Below the pieces are notes generated by a model. The model searched no databases and was not told the DNA's origin. It saw only the letters and a list, made by a program, of their open reading frames with translations. Made by a program: the position numbers and the translations under genes. A stretch of 64,000 nucleotides of DNA from assembly GCF_014205675.1 (NCBI RefSeq), contig NZ_JACIIX010000017.1:30867-94866 (forward strand), read 5' to 3'. Source of the DNA: Novispirillum itersonii (GTDB lineage Bacteria > Pseudomonadota > Alphaproteobacteria > Rhodospirillales > Rhodospirillaceae). Shown here in pieces: positions 17,901-25,607 of this stretch. The first letter of the stretch is position 1. Every line of letters begins with the position of its first letter.

Positions 17901-20900
17901 CACGCTCGATCAGGTCCAGCCTGTCCGGCACCGGCAACACCTGCTGGACCAGCCGTCCCCCCGCCTCCTCCCGGATTGCCAGCCGCAGTCCAACCCACTG
18001 GCCCAGAACCTGCCTCAGGGCGGCCTCCACCCGCGTGCGGTCAAGGGCCACCCCGCGCAGATCCGCCGACAGGCACAGGGTATGGCGGGACCCGGCGGAA
18101 CTGACCCGGTCCTCAAACCACAGGCGGGCCTGAACCGCCGTTGCCGGGGCCAGATCCCCCCCCGTTCCGGCTGATACCGGGGGCAGGACCGGTTCCTCAG
18201 GCGCGGCGGATGTCAGCAGCGCCACCAGCCCGCCGGGGGTCGGAGACCGGAAAATACTGACCACCGTTGCCCCGGCAACCCGCCCGGCCAGCAGTGTGTT
18301 GTACAGCCGGATCGCCGTCAGAGAATCTCCCCCGGACGCAAAGAAGTTGGCATCCGGACGGGCCGGGGCACGGCCCAGACACGCCTTCCACGCGGCTGCC
18401 ACCTGTTTTTCCATGGCGGTGACAGGCTGCCACAGTCCGGCATCGGCGGGACCGGCGTCCTCCGTCTGTGCCGCCTCGGCCTCCAGTGCGGTACGGTCAA
18501 CCTTGCCGTTCCGGGTCAGGGGCATGGCGGACCGCAGCAGAACAGCCCGGGGATGCATCGGTTCGGGCAGGGCCGCCCGCAGCAGGTCCAGCAGCGTTTC
18601 GGCACTCTCCGTGGCACCGGCATGCAGGCAGACCCAGACCACCAGCCCCCGCACCAGCGTTCCCTGACGGCGGGGAACGGCAACGGCCTGCGAAACCGCC
18701 GGGTGACGGTTCAGAACCACCTCCAGATCCCCCGGCTCAATCCGGTACCCGTTGACGTTGACCTGCCTGTCCCCCCGCCCGAGAAACTCGATGACTCCTC
18801 CGCCGTCCCCGGTCGGACGGAAGCGTCCGTAATCGCCGGTGCGGTACATCCGCTCGCCGCTCCGGGGGTGACGGGTAAAGGCCCGTTCCGTCCGCACCGG
18901 GTCATCAAGATACCCGGCGGTGACCCCGATGCCGGTGCAGCACAGCTCACCCCGGACCCATTCCGGGCAATCCTCACCATCGGCATCAAGGATATGATAC
19001 CGGTTATTGGCAATCGGCCGCCCATACGGCACGCTGCGCCATCCGGCCTCCAGCGGGCCACCCTGCCGGTGGGCAATGTTCCACAGGGTGGTTTCCGTCG
19101 GCCCCCCGACCGAGGTCAGGGTCGCCGCAGGGGCGAAAACGGTCAGCCGTTGCGGGGTTGCAACGGGAATCCAGTCCCCGCCCAAAATCACCGTCCTCAG
19201 GCTGGACAGCCCGCCCCGGATCGGCTCCCGCCGCTCCGGCGGCTGCCCTTCGGCCCAGTCCAGCAGCATCGTCAGCATCGCCGGAACACTGTTCCAGCCG
19301 CTGACGGCATGGGTCTGCATCAGATCCAGCCAATGGGCGGGATCACGCCGCCGGTCAGGATCCGGGAAAACAACCCGCGCCCCGCTGGCAACAGCGACGA
19401 ACAGATCATACAGGGCCATATCGTGCCAGAACGGGGTCAGGGACAGCAGGGAATCCCCGTCTGTCACCGCAAACCGCTCCAGACCGTCAGCAATGGCATT
19501 CCGCAGCCCCGGCAGCGGGACCATCACCCCTTTCGGCACCCCGGAGCTGCCGGAGGTGAACAGAATGCAATGGCAGCGGTCGGGATCAAGCGACGGATCC
19601 TCCTCGGGCAACCGCGACGGTCCGCCGGACAGATCAGCCCGGTCAAACCGCAGCACCGGCGGCGTCAGCCCCAGTTCTCCGGAAAATTCTCCTGAAAGCT
19701 CCCCCGCCGCAGGCAGAATGATCAGGGCAGGACGGGCAGCCGTCAGGATCTGAACCAGACGGCGGGCCGGGGTTTCCGGGTCCACCGGCACACAAATGGC
19801 CCCCAGTCCGTGCAGTGCATAGGCGATCAAGGCCTGTTCACTGCTTTTGGGCAGCAGCGTCACCACCCGGCTGCCCACCCCGACCGTCTGCCGCCGCAGC
19901 AGGGCCATCGCCGCAGCGGTCAGGGCGGCGGTTTCCCCCCAGTCCAGCGTTCCACGGCCATCGACAAGGGCCGGGGCCTGTGGCCGGGTCTGCGCCTGCA
20001 TCCGCAGCAGCCGCAGGAACGGTGGCAAGGACAGCGGGCGGTCGGTGGCGGTCAGGGCCTGCCGCCGGACCCGTTGATCCGCTGGCAGTGGCAGGTCCGC
20101 GGGACGGTGCCAGCAGGCCGGATCATCGGCCAGAGTCTCCGCCAGACCGGCATAGGCCGCGAACATGTCAGCGACCAGTCCGGGCGGAAAGCGGTCATCA
20201 AGGGCATCCCAGACCAGCAACACCCCATCGCCGAGATCATGGTACTGGGCATCAATCCAGACCTGCGGGGTCTGGGTCAGGGATTGCCGGACCGGCGCCA
20301 CCCGCCCGAACGAGGCCAGCCACGCCCGCAGGCGGGGATTTTCATCCAGATCGGCCGGATCGGGGGCATCGGGTTCGTGGGTAAAGACATAAGGGATGCC
20401 GCTTCCCGGACCAATGCCCCCTTGCCCGGCCCCTCCCCGGCCGGCAATGCCCTGACCGGTGGCCCGCCGCCATTCCCGCAGCACCCGCACGCCGGACACC
20501 CGGTCATGCTCCAGATCCGCCGCGAACTGGTCCTGCACCCGGCGCGCCCGGTCAAGGAAGCTGAGCCGGATGGCTTCAGGCCTGCGGAAATCAACTTCCA
20601 GCAGGTCGAAGGTGGCAAATTCCCCCACAATGCCGTCAACATCCGGGTGAAGCGGATGGCGGTTCCAGCGGGGAATATTCAGGGTAAAATGATCATCACC
20701 GCTCCAGCGGGCAAGAACCGAGGCATAGGCCGCAATCAGGGCGCTGGCAACGGTCAGGCCATGCGACCGGGCATTCCGGCGCAGGCGGTCCACCTGACCG
20801 GAGGTCAGACGGTGGGCATGGCGGACAAAGGCCGGCCGCCCCGTTGCCCCGGATTCCGCCAGTGGCAGGGCGGCCGCAGCAGGCAGGGTTTTCACCCGGT

Positions 20901-23370
20901 TCTGCCACCACCGCAGCGACGCCTGATAGGCCTCTCCCGCCTCCTCAGCCTGCAATGCCAGCAGATAATCTCGGAACGTCAGCGCGGTCGATGGCAGGAC
21001 GACCGCCCGATCACGGTAGGTGGCGGCAAAATCGGCGGCGATAATCTGGATACTGCGCCCATCAAGGGCCCAGCAATCCAGACTGATCAGCAGAACCGCA
21101 CCGGCAGAGGTCAGGACCCCATGCAGACGCCACGTCGGCCAGCGGGTCAGATCGGCACAGGCACCGGACAGTTCAGCCCGCAGGGCCGCAAGCCGACGGT
21201 CCGCCTCCTCCTCCGGCAACGGGCGGAGGTCGGTGACAGGAAGGGACCACTCCGGCGGGGTTTCCAGACATTGCTGGCGGCCATCGGGCAGGACCACCGC
21301 CCGCAGCATGTCGTGGTGCGCCACCACCCGGCGCCATGCCGCCTCGGCCTGCGGCAGGGACAGACCGGGATCCGCCAGCTCGACAAAAACCTTGATCGCC
21401 ACTTCGCCGGACTCAAAAACCGCATCCCGGCCCAGCCAATAGGCCTGCTGGTTCTCATTCAGCGGGAAAGGCTGATACCGGTCCGCCGGGGCAGGCACAC
21501 TCTGTGCCCGGGCGGGCATCTGCCCCGCCGGTCCGGCCCGCAGGGCTGCCCGGACCCAGTCGGTCACGGCCGGGATTGCCTGCCCGGTGTAAAAGAGCGG
21601 GATCGGCGGCTGCACGCCACACAGGCGGGCAATCTCGCGGGAAATGCGGACCGCCAGCAGGGAATCCCCACCCCGCTGGAGGAAGCCATGGTCCGCCGTC
21701 AGCTCCGGATCCACCAGCAGCGCCCGGAACACCCCTAACACACCATCGTCAGGGGCAACTGGGTCAATTTTCAGCGGACCGTCTCCGTCCTGCATCAGCG
21801 GCAGGGGCAGGCGGCGGCGGTCAATCTTGCCATTGCCGGTCAGGGGGAAAACCGCCACCGGCAGAACCCAGGCGGGCACCATGTAGTCCGGCAGGGTCCG
21901 GCGCAGTTCGTCCAGCACCGCTTCCGGGGTCGACCCGCGGATCCAGACAGCCAGACGGCGGTCTCCCGGCCGGGGTTCATGCACCCCGACGCAGGCCTGC
22001 TCAACCCCCGGGCAGGCCAGAACCGCCGCCTGCACCTCCCCCGGCTCAATCCGATGGCCACGCAGCTTGATCTGATCATCAGCCCGCCCCCGGAACAGGA
22101 GCCGCCCGTCCGCCAGCCGCTCCGCCCGGTCTCCGCTGCAATACAGCCGCCCAAGGCCGGGGATTTCAACGAAACGCCCCCCGGTGCGGACCGGGTCACC
22201 AAGGTATCCCACGGCGACGCCATCCCCCCCCAGCCACAGGTCCCCTTCAACACCGGGGGCCACTTCCTGCCGCTGCTCATCGAGAACAAACGCGGTGGTG
22301 TGAGCGATCGGCATCCCCAGAGGAACCGACGGTCCGTTCAGGGTCTCCGGACGGATCCGGTCGGCGATGGCGTAAACCGTGACCTCGGTCGGGCCGTAGC
22401 AATGCGTCAGGGCCGGGGCCTGCGGGCGGCTGAGCAGGCGGGCAAAACTGCGGGGGTTCACCGCCTCCCCCCCGACATACAGAAATCCGATGCCGTCAAA
22501 CAGGCTTTCATCCTGATCCAGCAGGCTCTCGAACAGGGCCGTGGTGAAGAAGGCAAGATCGACCGGCTGAGTGATCCGCCGCAGCCGGAACGCCTCGGCC
22601 GTCAGCAGGTCATCCCGCCGGAACAGGCTGATGCACCCGCCACGCAGCAAGGGCAGCCACAGTTCCTTGGTCGAGGCATCAAACACCAGCGGCGCACCGT
22701 GCAGAACATGCTGGCCGGGCATCAGGGGAAGGAGATCACGGTCAAAAACCAGACGGCTGACTCCCCGGTGGGGGATCTCCACCCCTTTGGGGACTCCGGT
22801 GGAGCCGGAGGTGAACAGGATGTAAACCCGGTCCCCCCCCGCCCGGAGCGGAGGACTGCGACGCAAAGCGGCCCTGTCGTCAACACTGTCTTCCGGGAGG
22901 CACCGGCAGTCCGCCAGCGGCAGCCCCAGCCGTGCCAGCGGCTCAGGCAACACCGGAGCCGGGTCCGGCAGCAGGATCCGCACCAGCCCGGCGGCCTCCG
23001 TAATCAGGGACAGGCGGGGAGCAGGCCAGTCCGGATCAAGCGGAACATAGACCGCCCCGGCCAGCACAATCCCGACGATGGCAAGGATTGCCTCGGGGCT
23101 GCGCTCCCCGAACACCCCCACCGCCTGCCCCGGCCGGACACCCTGACGGTGCAGCGCCACCGCAATCTGCTCCGCCCGCTCCAGCACGTCCCGGAAGCGC
23201 AGGGTCAGATCTCCATCCCGCAGGGCCGGGTGATCCGGCCATTGCTCCACGGCCTGCCGGAACAGGGTGGCAAGATCGGCATCCCGGGGATACGCCGGAC
23301 AGGGGCCATATCGGCCGGGGCCGGATTGACCACCGGAAGAGAGAGAAGACCCGGAGGGAGCTGCGGACAT
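14995..23370 (-). CDS. Nonribosomal peptide synthetase, A-PCP-Cy-A-PCP-C-A-PCP
   Basis: A 2791-residue trimodular synthetase; the ATG at 23370 is chosen for GGGAAG at 7-nt spacing. Domains by motif: A1 (about 30-525; TSGSTGVPKG at 187, FDAS at 230, NGKID near 513); PCP1 (GGDSL, Ser570); cyclization domain (about 635-1095) with FPLNENQQAYWLGR and DCWALDGRS at 765-773 in place of HHxxxDG; A2 (1115-1630), with HDMALYDLF, GWNSVPA, GGDWIP and GGPTETTLWNI, close to a Cys pocket; PCP2 (GGDSL, Ser1683); a normal condensation domain with HHALFDGW at 1874; A3 (2195-2675) with a FADYLTE/SGEPLP/YGSSETGADA pocket that resembles beta-alanine codes; PCP3 (GGHSL, Ser2729). A3 has Asn where its nucleotide-loop motif normally has Lys. 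It ends in EEFIL with no thioesterase, so the chain must pass to another protein. Starting with A-PCP it looks like the loading synthetase. The A1 substrate is not predictable from what I can see. Confidence 0.95.
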   Translation of the reverse strand: MSAAPSGSSLSSGGQSGPGRYGPCPAYPRDADLATLFRQAVEQWPDHPALRDGDLTLRFRDVLERAEQIAVALHRQGVRPGQAVGVFGERSPEAILAIVGIVLAGAVYVPLDPDWPAPRLSLITEAAGLVRILLPDPAPVLPEPLARLGLPLADCRCLPEDSVDDRAALRRSPPLRAGGDRVYILFTSGSTGVPKGVEIPHRGVSRLVFDRDLLPLMPGQHVLHGAPLVFDASTKELWLPLLRGGCISLFRRDDLLTAEAFRLRRITQPVDLAFFTTALFESLLDQDESLFDGIGFLYVGGEAVNPRSFARLLSRPQAPALTHCYGPTEVTVYAIADRIRPETLNGPSVPLGMPIAHTTAFVLDEQRQEVAPGVEGDLWLGGDGVAVGYLGDPVRTGGRFVEIPGLGRLYCSGDRAERLADGRLLFRGRADDQIKLRGHRIEPGEVQAAVLACPGVEQACVGVHEPRPGDRRLAVWIRGSTPEAVLDELRRTLPDYMVPAWVLPVAVFPLTGNGKIDRRRLPLPLMQDGDGPLKIDPVAPDDGVLGVFRALLVDPELTADHGFLQRGGDSLLAVRISREIARLCGVQPPIPLFYTGQAIPAVTDWVRAALRAGPAGQMPARAQSVPAPADRYQPFPLNENQQAYWLGRDAVFESGEVAIKVFVELADPGLSLPQAEAAWRRVVAHHDMLRAVVLPDGRQQCLETPPEWSLPVTDLRPLPEEEADRRLAALRAELSGACADLTRWPTWRLHGVLTSAGAVLLISLDCWALDGRSIQIIAADFAATYRDRAVVLPSTALTFRDYLLALQAEEAGEAYQASLRWWQNRVKTLPAAAALPLAESGATGRPAFVRHAHRLTSGQVDRLRRNARSHGLTVASALIAAYASVLARWSGDDHFTLNIPRWNRHPLHPDVDGIVGEFATFDLLEVDFRRPEAIRLSFLDRARRVQDQFAADLEHDRVSGVRVLREWRRATGQGIAGRGGAGQGGIGPGSGIPYVFTHEPDAPDPADLDENPRLRAWLASFGRVAPVRQSLTQTPQVWIDAQYHDLGDGVLLVWDALDDRFPPGLVADMFAAYAGLAETLADDPACWHRPADLPLPADQRVRRQALTATDRPLSLPPFLRLLRMQAQTRPQAPALVDGRGTLDWGETAALTAAAMALLRRQTVGVGSRVVTLLPKSSEQALIAYALHGLGAICVPVDPETPARRLVQILTAARPALIILPAAGELSGEFSGELGLTPPVLRFDRADLSGGPSRLPEEDPSLDPDRCHCILFTSGSSGVPKGVMVPLPGLRNAIADGLERFAVTDGDSLLSLTPFWHDMALYDLFVAVASGARVVFPDPDRRRDPAHWLDLMQTHAVSGWNSVPAMLTMLLDWAEGQPPERREPIRGGLSSLRTVILGGDWIPVATPQRLTVFAPAATLTSVGGPTETTLWNIAHRQGGPLEAGWRSVPYGRPIANNRYHILDADGEDCPEWVRGELCCTGIGVTAGYLDDPVRTERAFTRHPRSGERMYRTGDYGRFRPTGDGGGVIEFLGRGDRQVNVNGYRIEPGDLEVVLNRHPAVSQAVAVPRRQGTLVRGLVVWVCLHAGATESAETLLDLLRAALPEPMHPRAVLLRSAMPLTRNGKVDRTALEAEAAQTEDAGPADAGLWQPVTAMEKQVAAAWKACLGRAPARPDANFFASGGDSLTAIRLYNTLLAGRVAGATVVSIFRSPTPGGLVALLTSAAPEEPVLPPVSAGTGGDLAPATAVQARLWFEDRVSSAGSRHTLCLSADLRGVALDRTRVEAALRQVLGQWVGLRLAIREEAGGRLVQQVLPVPDRLDLIERDVRHEIPLEAAVEAFGQDLAARPLDLGRGHGVRFALVRIADDRSLLILSVHHALFDGWCWPLFVQDLSTALADQPSLTVETAPPRLTPLDYARWEALPAVAAEKVRQTGWWRQRLLDLPRATELPGMPPRTLPRDDAAGLVCHTVRAGVIRALTAMAEQQGTTLFVILLAGFSLLLSRRCDSGRVVIGTHLALRDQPGLEALPGMMINPVVLDLDLSAVATVPQAIAVARQTFMDGWAHGLAPFNGVVEALGGWRDLSRHPLYGITLTQEAAEPPPVQAGPLTVASGPAFVARTALDLDVATAPAPDGGILLKAVYSRALLDADQVHDLLAGLTSLLEAIAATPDAAAATLPVVASGQPPGGRSRPVSGAPVSPAARRTTADLIGWFDRTVAANPDAMALMSEEGAERLSRRQLSDLSHRIAGWLRENGARPGTTVAVELPRGPALVAALLAVWRCGAHFLALSPDLPPERRALLLADAAPSVLLTVAGLDAADRGGAAPAVAAPVTGDELVALVYTSGSTGIPNGVEATADFLHNRLLWQGEALPWQDGEICLARTAVEFADYLTELFAPVLNGIPLIIATAGTARDPERLAGVIAGNRVSRLLVVPSLLRALLDASGPGQLAGVRLWVSSGEPLPAALAQDLHDRIPGVRLWNLYGSSETGADATAALIPPDVTRMTVGRPLPGVRLWVVADDLTPQPAGVPGQVIIGGVCLARGYRNRPELTASRFRDWQGQRVFLTGDRGVIAADGSLTLLGRQDRQIKLRGQRLELDEVQTVLRGLPDVTDAAVVLEDGGPADPRLIAVIAGTLPVAEIRMRLKARLPAVAVPALLLPVPRIPRSPAGKVDYPAILRLAAEAGGGRTPEREAASQRPLTRQEALMLRLWEEVLGVTPPGPDADFFDLGGHSLAAARLSSRVRRETGHGLPVRAVFETPVLSVLARSLILREDGPPPAQAVSAPPAGPVEEFIL

Positions 23371-23557
23371 AATGTTTCTTCCCGGCAAAAAGGCATGGCG
23401 GTGCGGAGGCTCAGGAAACGGGTTCCTGAGACCATGGCCTGCCGACCCGGAGGCCAGAGGCAGCGGAGCGGCCCAAAACCGTTGACCGCGTCGCCATCAG
23501 CCCGGAAGGAAGGGGCCTTCATGACAGGCGGATGGTGACCGGAGGGGGCCGCCTTGA

Positions 23558-23650
23558 AGCGTTTTCAGGAAAAGGGGACACCGGCCTTACGGCTAAAAAT
23601 GTTCCAGAGCATCAAAGGCAGGGCGTGCTCTTCGACGGACCGGTGTCCCC
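23558..23650. repeat. Intergenic palindromic element, copy 1
   Basis: The 278-bp gap between panD and the NRPS gene holds a structured element. AGCGTTTTCAGGAAAAGG at 23558-23575 is identical, in opposite orientation, to 63752-63769 after the MATE gene, and similarity continues for some 25 further bases. Within copy 1, GGGGACACCGG (23574-23584) pairs with CCGGTGTCCCC (23640-23650), an 11-bp inverted repeat. Such palindromic intergenic elements are common in alphaproteobacterial genomes; here it may also shape the transcript between panD and the NRPS. I saw no obvious promoter in the gap. Confidence 0.6.
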
Positions 23651-23666
23651 CGACCCGGCCCCTTCT

Positions 23667-24143
23667 CTAGGCGGGAACCGGCTGCAACCGGGACACAGAC
23701 CCCGGCATGGGAACCGGGCGGGACTCTTCGGTCTCCGTATCCAGAACCTGCATATCGAGATCACCGTCCCCGTTGACGAAAACATCATAGGTCACGCGGT
23801 CAATGATCGCGTTGTCAGCGTCGAAAATCAGCACCCGCGGTTTGTCCCGCATCACATCCTCCACCCGGCCATAGGAAGAGGCCGCGATGATGACCACATC
23901 GCCCGGCTGGCAGGTGCGGGCGGCAGCCCCATTCAGGATGCAGCACTTTGACCCCGGTTCGCCATACAGCACATAGGTGCTGATCCGGGCTCCGGAATTG
24001 CGGTTCCAGATATCCACGAACTCCATCGGCCGGATGCCGATCTCGCGGCAATGCAGCGGATCAAGGGTGATTGATCCGTGATAGTTGAGCACCGCTCCGG
24101 TGACTGTAATCCCGTGCAGTTTGGCGCGGACGTATTTTTCCAT
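23667..24143 (-). CDS. panD: Aspartate 1-decarboxylase (pyruvoyl type)
   Basis: Converts L-aspartate to beta-alanine, using a pyruvoyl group made by self-cleavage. The proenzyme cleavage site is the Gly23-Ser24 bond in LNYHGSITLD. Other PanD hallmarks are Lys8 in RAKLH, the ISTYVL segment with Arg53/Tyr57 of the active site, LNGAAARTCQPGD and VIIAASSYG. At 158 residues it is about 30 longer than typical PanD, with a C-terminal extension after residue 105. It lies inside the leftward biosynthetic operon, 14 nt after the oxidase gene and before the NRPS gene, not in a pantothenate operon. Three adenylation domains of the cluster have beta-alanine-like pockets, so PanD most likely supplies that building block as well as, or instead of, pantothenate synthesis. 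Confidence 0.93.
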   Translation of the reverse strand: MEKYVRAKLHGITVTGAVLNYHGSITLDPLHCREIGIRPMEFVDIWNRNSGARISTYVLYGEPGSKCCILNGAAARTCQPGDVVIIAASSYGRVEDVMRDKPRVLIFDADNAIIDRVTYDVFVNGDGDLDMQVLDTETEESRPVPMPGSVSRLQPVPA

Positions 24144-24157
24144 GATCGGGGAGTCCT

Positions 24158-25552
24158 TCAGAAGAGAGGGGACAGGGCTGGCGCAGGCTCGGGAAGGGAA
24201 ATGGCGGAAGAGAACACGCCATCAGGATCAAACCGCCGCTTGAGATCCAGAAGACGGTCACGGTTGGCGGCAAAAGCGGCGCTTGACTGCTCCTTTGCTT
24301 CCGGTCCCAGCAGATTGGGGTATCCGCCGGGCAGCGCATGGTTCGCCACCGCCTGCGACAGGGCCTCAGCCCAGGCAATGTGACCAGCGGCCCCGGCCGT
24401 CTCGCTGTCATCCCAGCCCGCCACGAATTCCATCAGGATATGCGGTTGCCGCAGTCCGAAAGCAGTGGCGTCGGGGGCGACAGCGGCGGCGGCTCCGTGG
24501 AAGCGGTGCAGCACAATGGATTGACCGGGGACCGTCCGCCGGGACAGGCCATCGAGCAATGTGTCAATCAGCGGCGTGGTCAGATCCGCCGCATTGCGGG
24601 TCCGGACCGCATAATGGTGCCCCTCCGCCACCCGGAACATGCCCAACGCCTGCCGGTACGTCATCAGGCGCAGATCGCGGTACAGTGGCGTCCCCAGTGT
24701 ATCCAGCGGTTTCAGCAGGGCTTCCCCTGCGGCGGGATCACCGCACCAGACAGGGATCAGCACAGCAGCCGCATCACCGGTATCGGCGGTCAGCAGGGTT
24801 GCCATCATCGTCAGCTCCGCCGGGGCGGTGGCGGTGACCTCTGCCCAGACTTCCAGCGCCGGGCGGATCTGCGCCCCGGTAAACAGGAAGGCACCGGACA
24901 GCACCTGTGGCTGGGCATGCAGGCGGACAGTCAGTTCCGTCACCACCCCAAAATTGCCGCCACCCCCGCGCAGGGCCCAGAACAGATCGGGGTTTTCCCC
25001 GGCCGACGCGGTCATCACCCCCCCATCGGCCATCACCACCGTGGCCGACAGCAGATTATCCAGCGCCAGCCCGTAGGCCCCGGTCAGCAGACCATATCCA
25101 CCGCCAAGGGTCAGTCCGGTCAGACCGACCTGAAAGATTGTCCCGGTGGTGGCAACCAGACCATGGTCCTCGGCAGCGGCGACAACCATCCCGGCCAGAA
25201 CACCGCCTCCGACCCGCGCCGTCCGGGCCTCCGGGTTGATCGCGATATCCCGCAGGCGGCTGAGGTCTATCACCAGTCCACCATCCCGCAGGGCCCGTCC
25301 TGCCCAGTCATGGCCCCCTCCTTTGACCGACAGCGGGACACCATGGCGGACCGCCACCCTGACAACCGCTGCGGTTTCTTCTGTGGTGACGGGGGTCACG
25401 GCGAGAACCGGCCAATGGATGACCGCCGCATTCCACAGCCCGCAGGCGGCGGCAAAGTCCGGGGTCTGCGGACGTGCCACCAGCCCGGAACGCAGACGGT
25501 CAAGATCATCCGCCAGAGCCATCACGGCGGCGGGGGAATATGCTGGGGTCAT
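24158..25552 (-). CDS. FAD-linked oxidase, berberine bridge enzyme-like
   Basis: A 464-residue oxidase with an N-terminal FAD-binding (PCMH) domain and a C-terminal BBE domain. The KGGGHDWAGRAL segment holds His81, the residue that covalently carries FAD in this family; TGLTLGGGYGLLTGAYGLALDN and WALRGGGGNFGVVTE are the standard flavin-binding blocks. The C-terminal LGPEAKEQSSAAFAANRDRLLDLK and RRFDPDGVF close the BBE domain. The second covalent site, a Cys in some members, is not evident. I start at the ATG at 25552, which gives a normal N-terminus; the frame upstream lies inside the ABC transporter gene. BBE-type enzymes oxidise alcohols, amines and ring carbons. Thiazoline-to-thiazole or C-N oxidation of the cluster product is possible but only inferred from position. 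Confidence 0.88.
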   Translation of the reverse strand: MTPAYSPAAVMALADDLDRLRSGLVARPQTPDFAAACGLWNAAVIHWPVLAVTPVTTEETAAVVRVAVRHGVPLSVKGGGHDWAGRALRDGGLVIDLSRLRDIAINPEARTARVGGGVLAGMVVAAAEDHGLVATTGTIFQVGLTGLTLGGGYGLLTGAYGLALDNLLSATVVMADGGVMTASAGENPDLFWALRGGGGNFGVVTELTVRLHAQPQVLSGAFLFTGAQIRPALEVWAEVTATAPAELTMMATLLTADTGDAAAVLIPVWCGDPAAGEALLKPLDTLGTPLYRDLRLMTYRQALGMFRVAEGHHYAVRTRNAADLTTPLIDTLLDGLSRRTVPGQSIVLHRFHGAAAAVAPDATAFGLRQPHILMEFVAGWDDSETAGAAGHIAWAEALSQAVANHALPGGYPNLLGPEAKEQSSAAFAANRDRLLDLKRRFDPDGVFSSAISLPEPAPALSPLF

Positions 25553-25607
25553 CTTTTTATCAGTCTCCGTCAAGAAGGGCGCAGCCGCCCCCCTTCTGTT
25601 GGATCCG

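Noticed and set aside
15136..18174. 1012-residue plus-strand open frame opposite the NRPS gene
   Set aside because: Composition is Gln/Arg/Gly/Pro-rich with no domains, while the opposite strand carries intact A, PCP and C domain motifs through the same bases.
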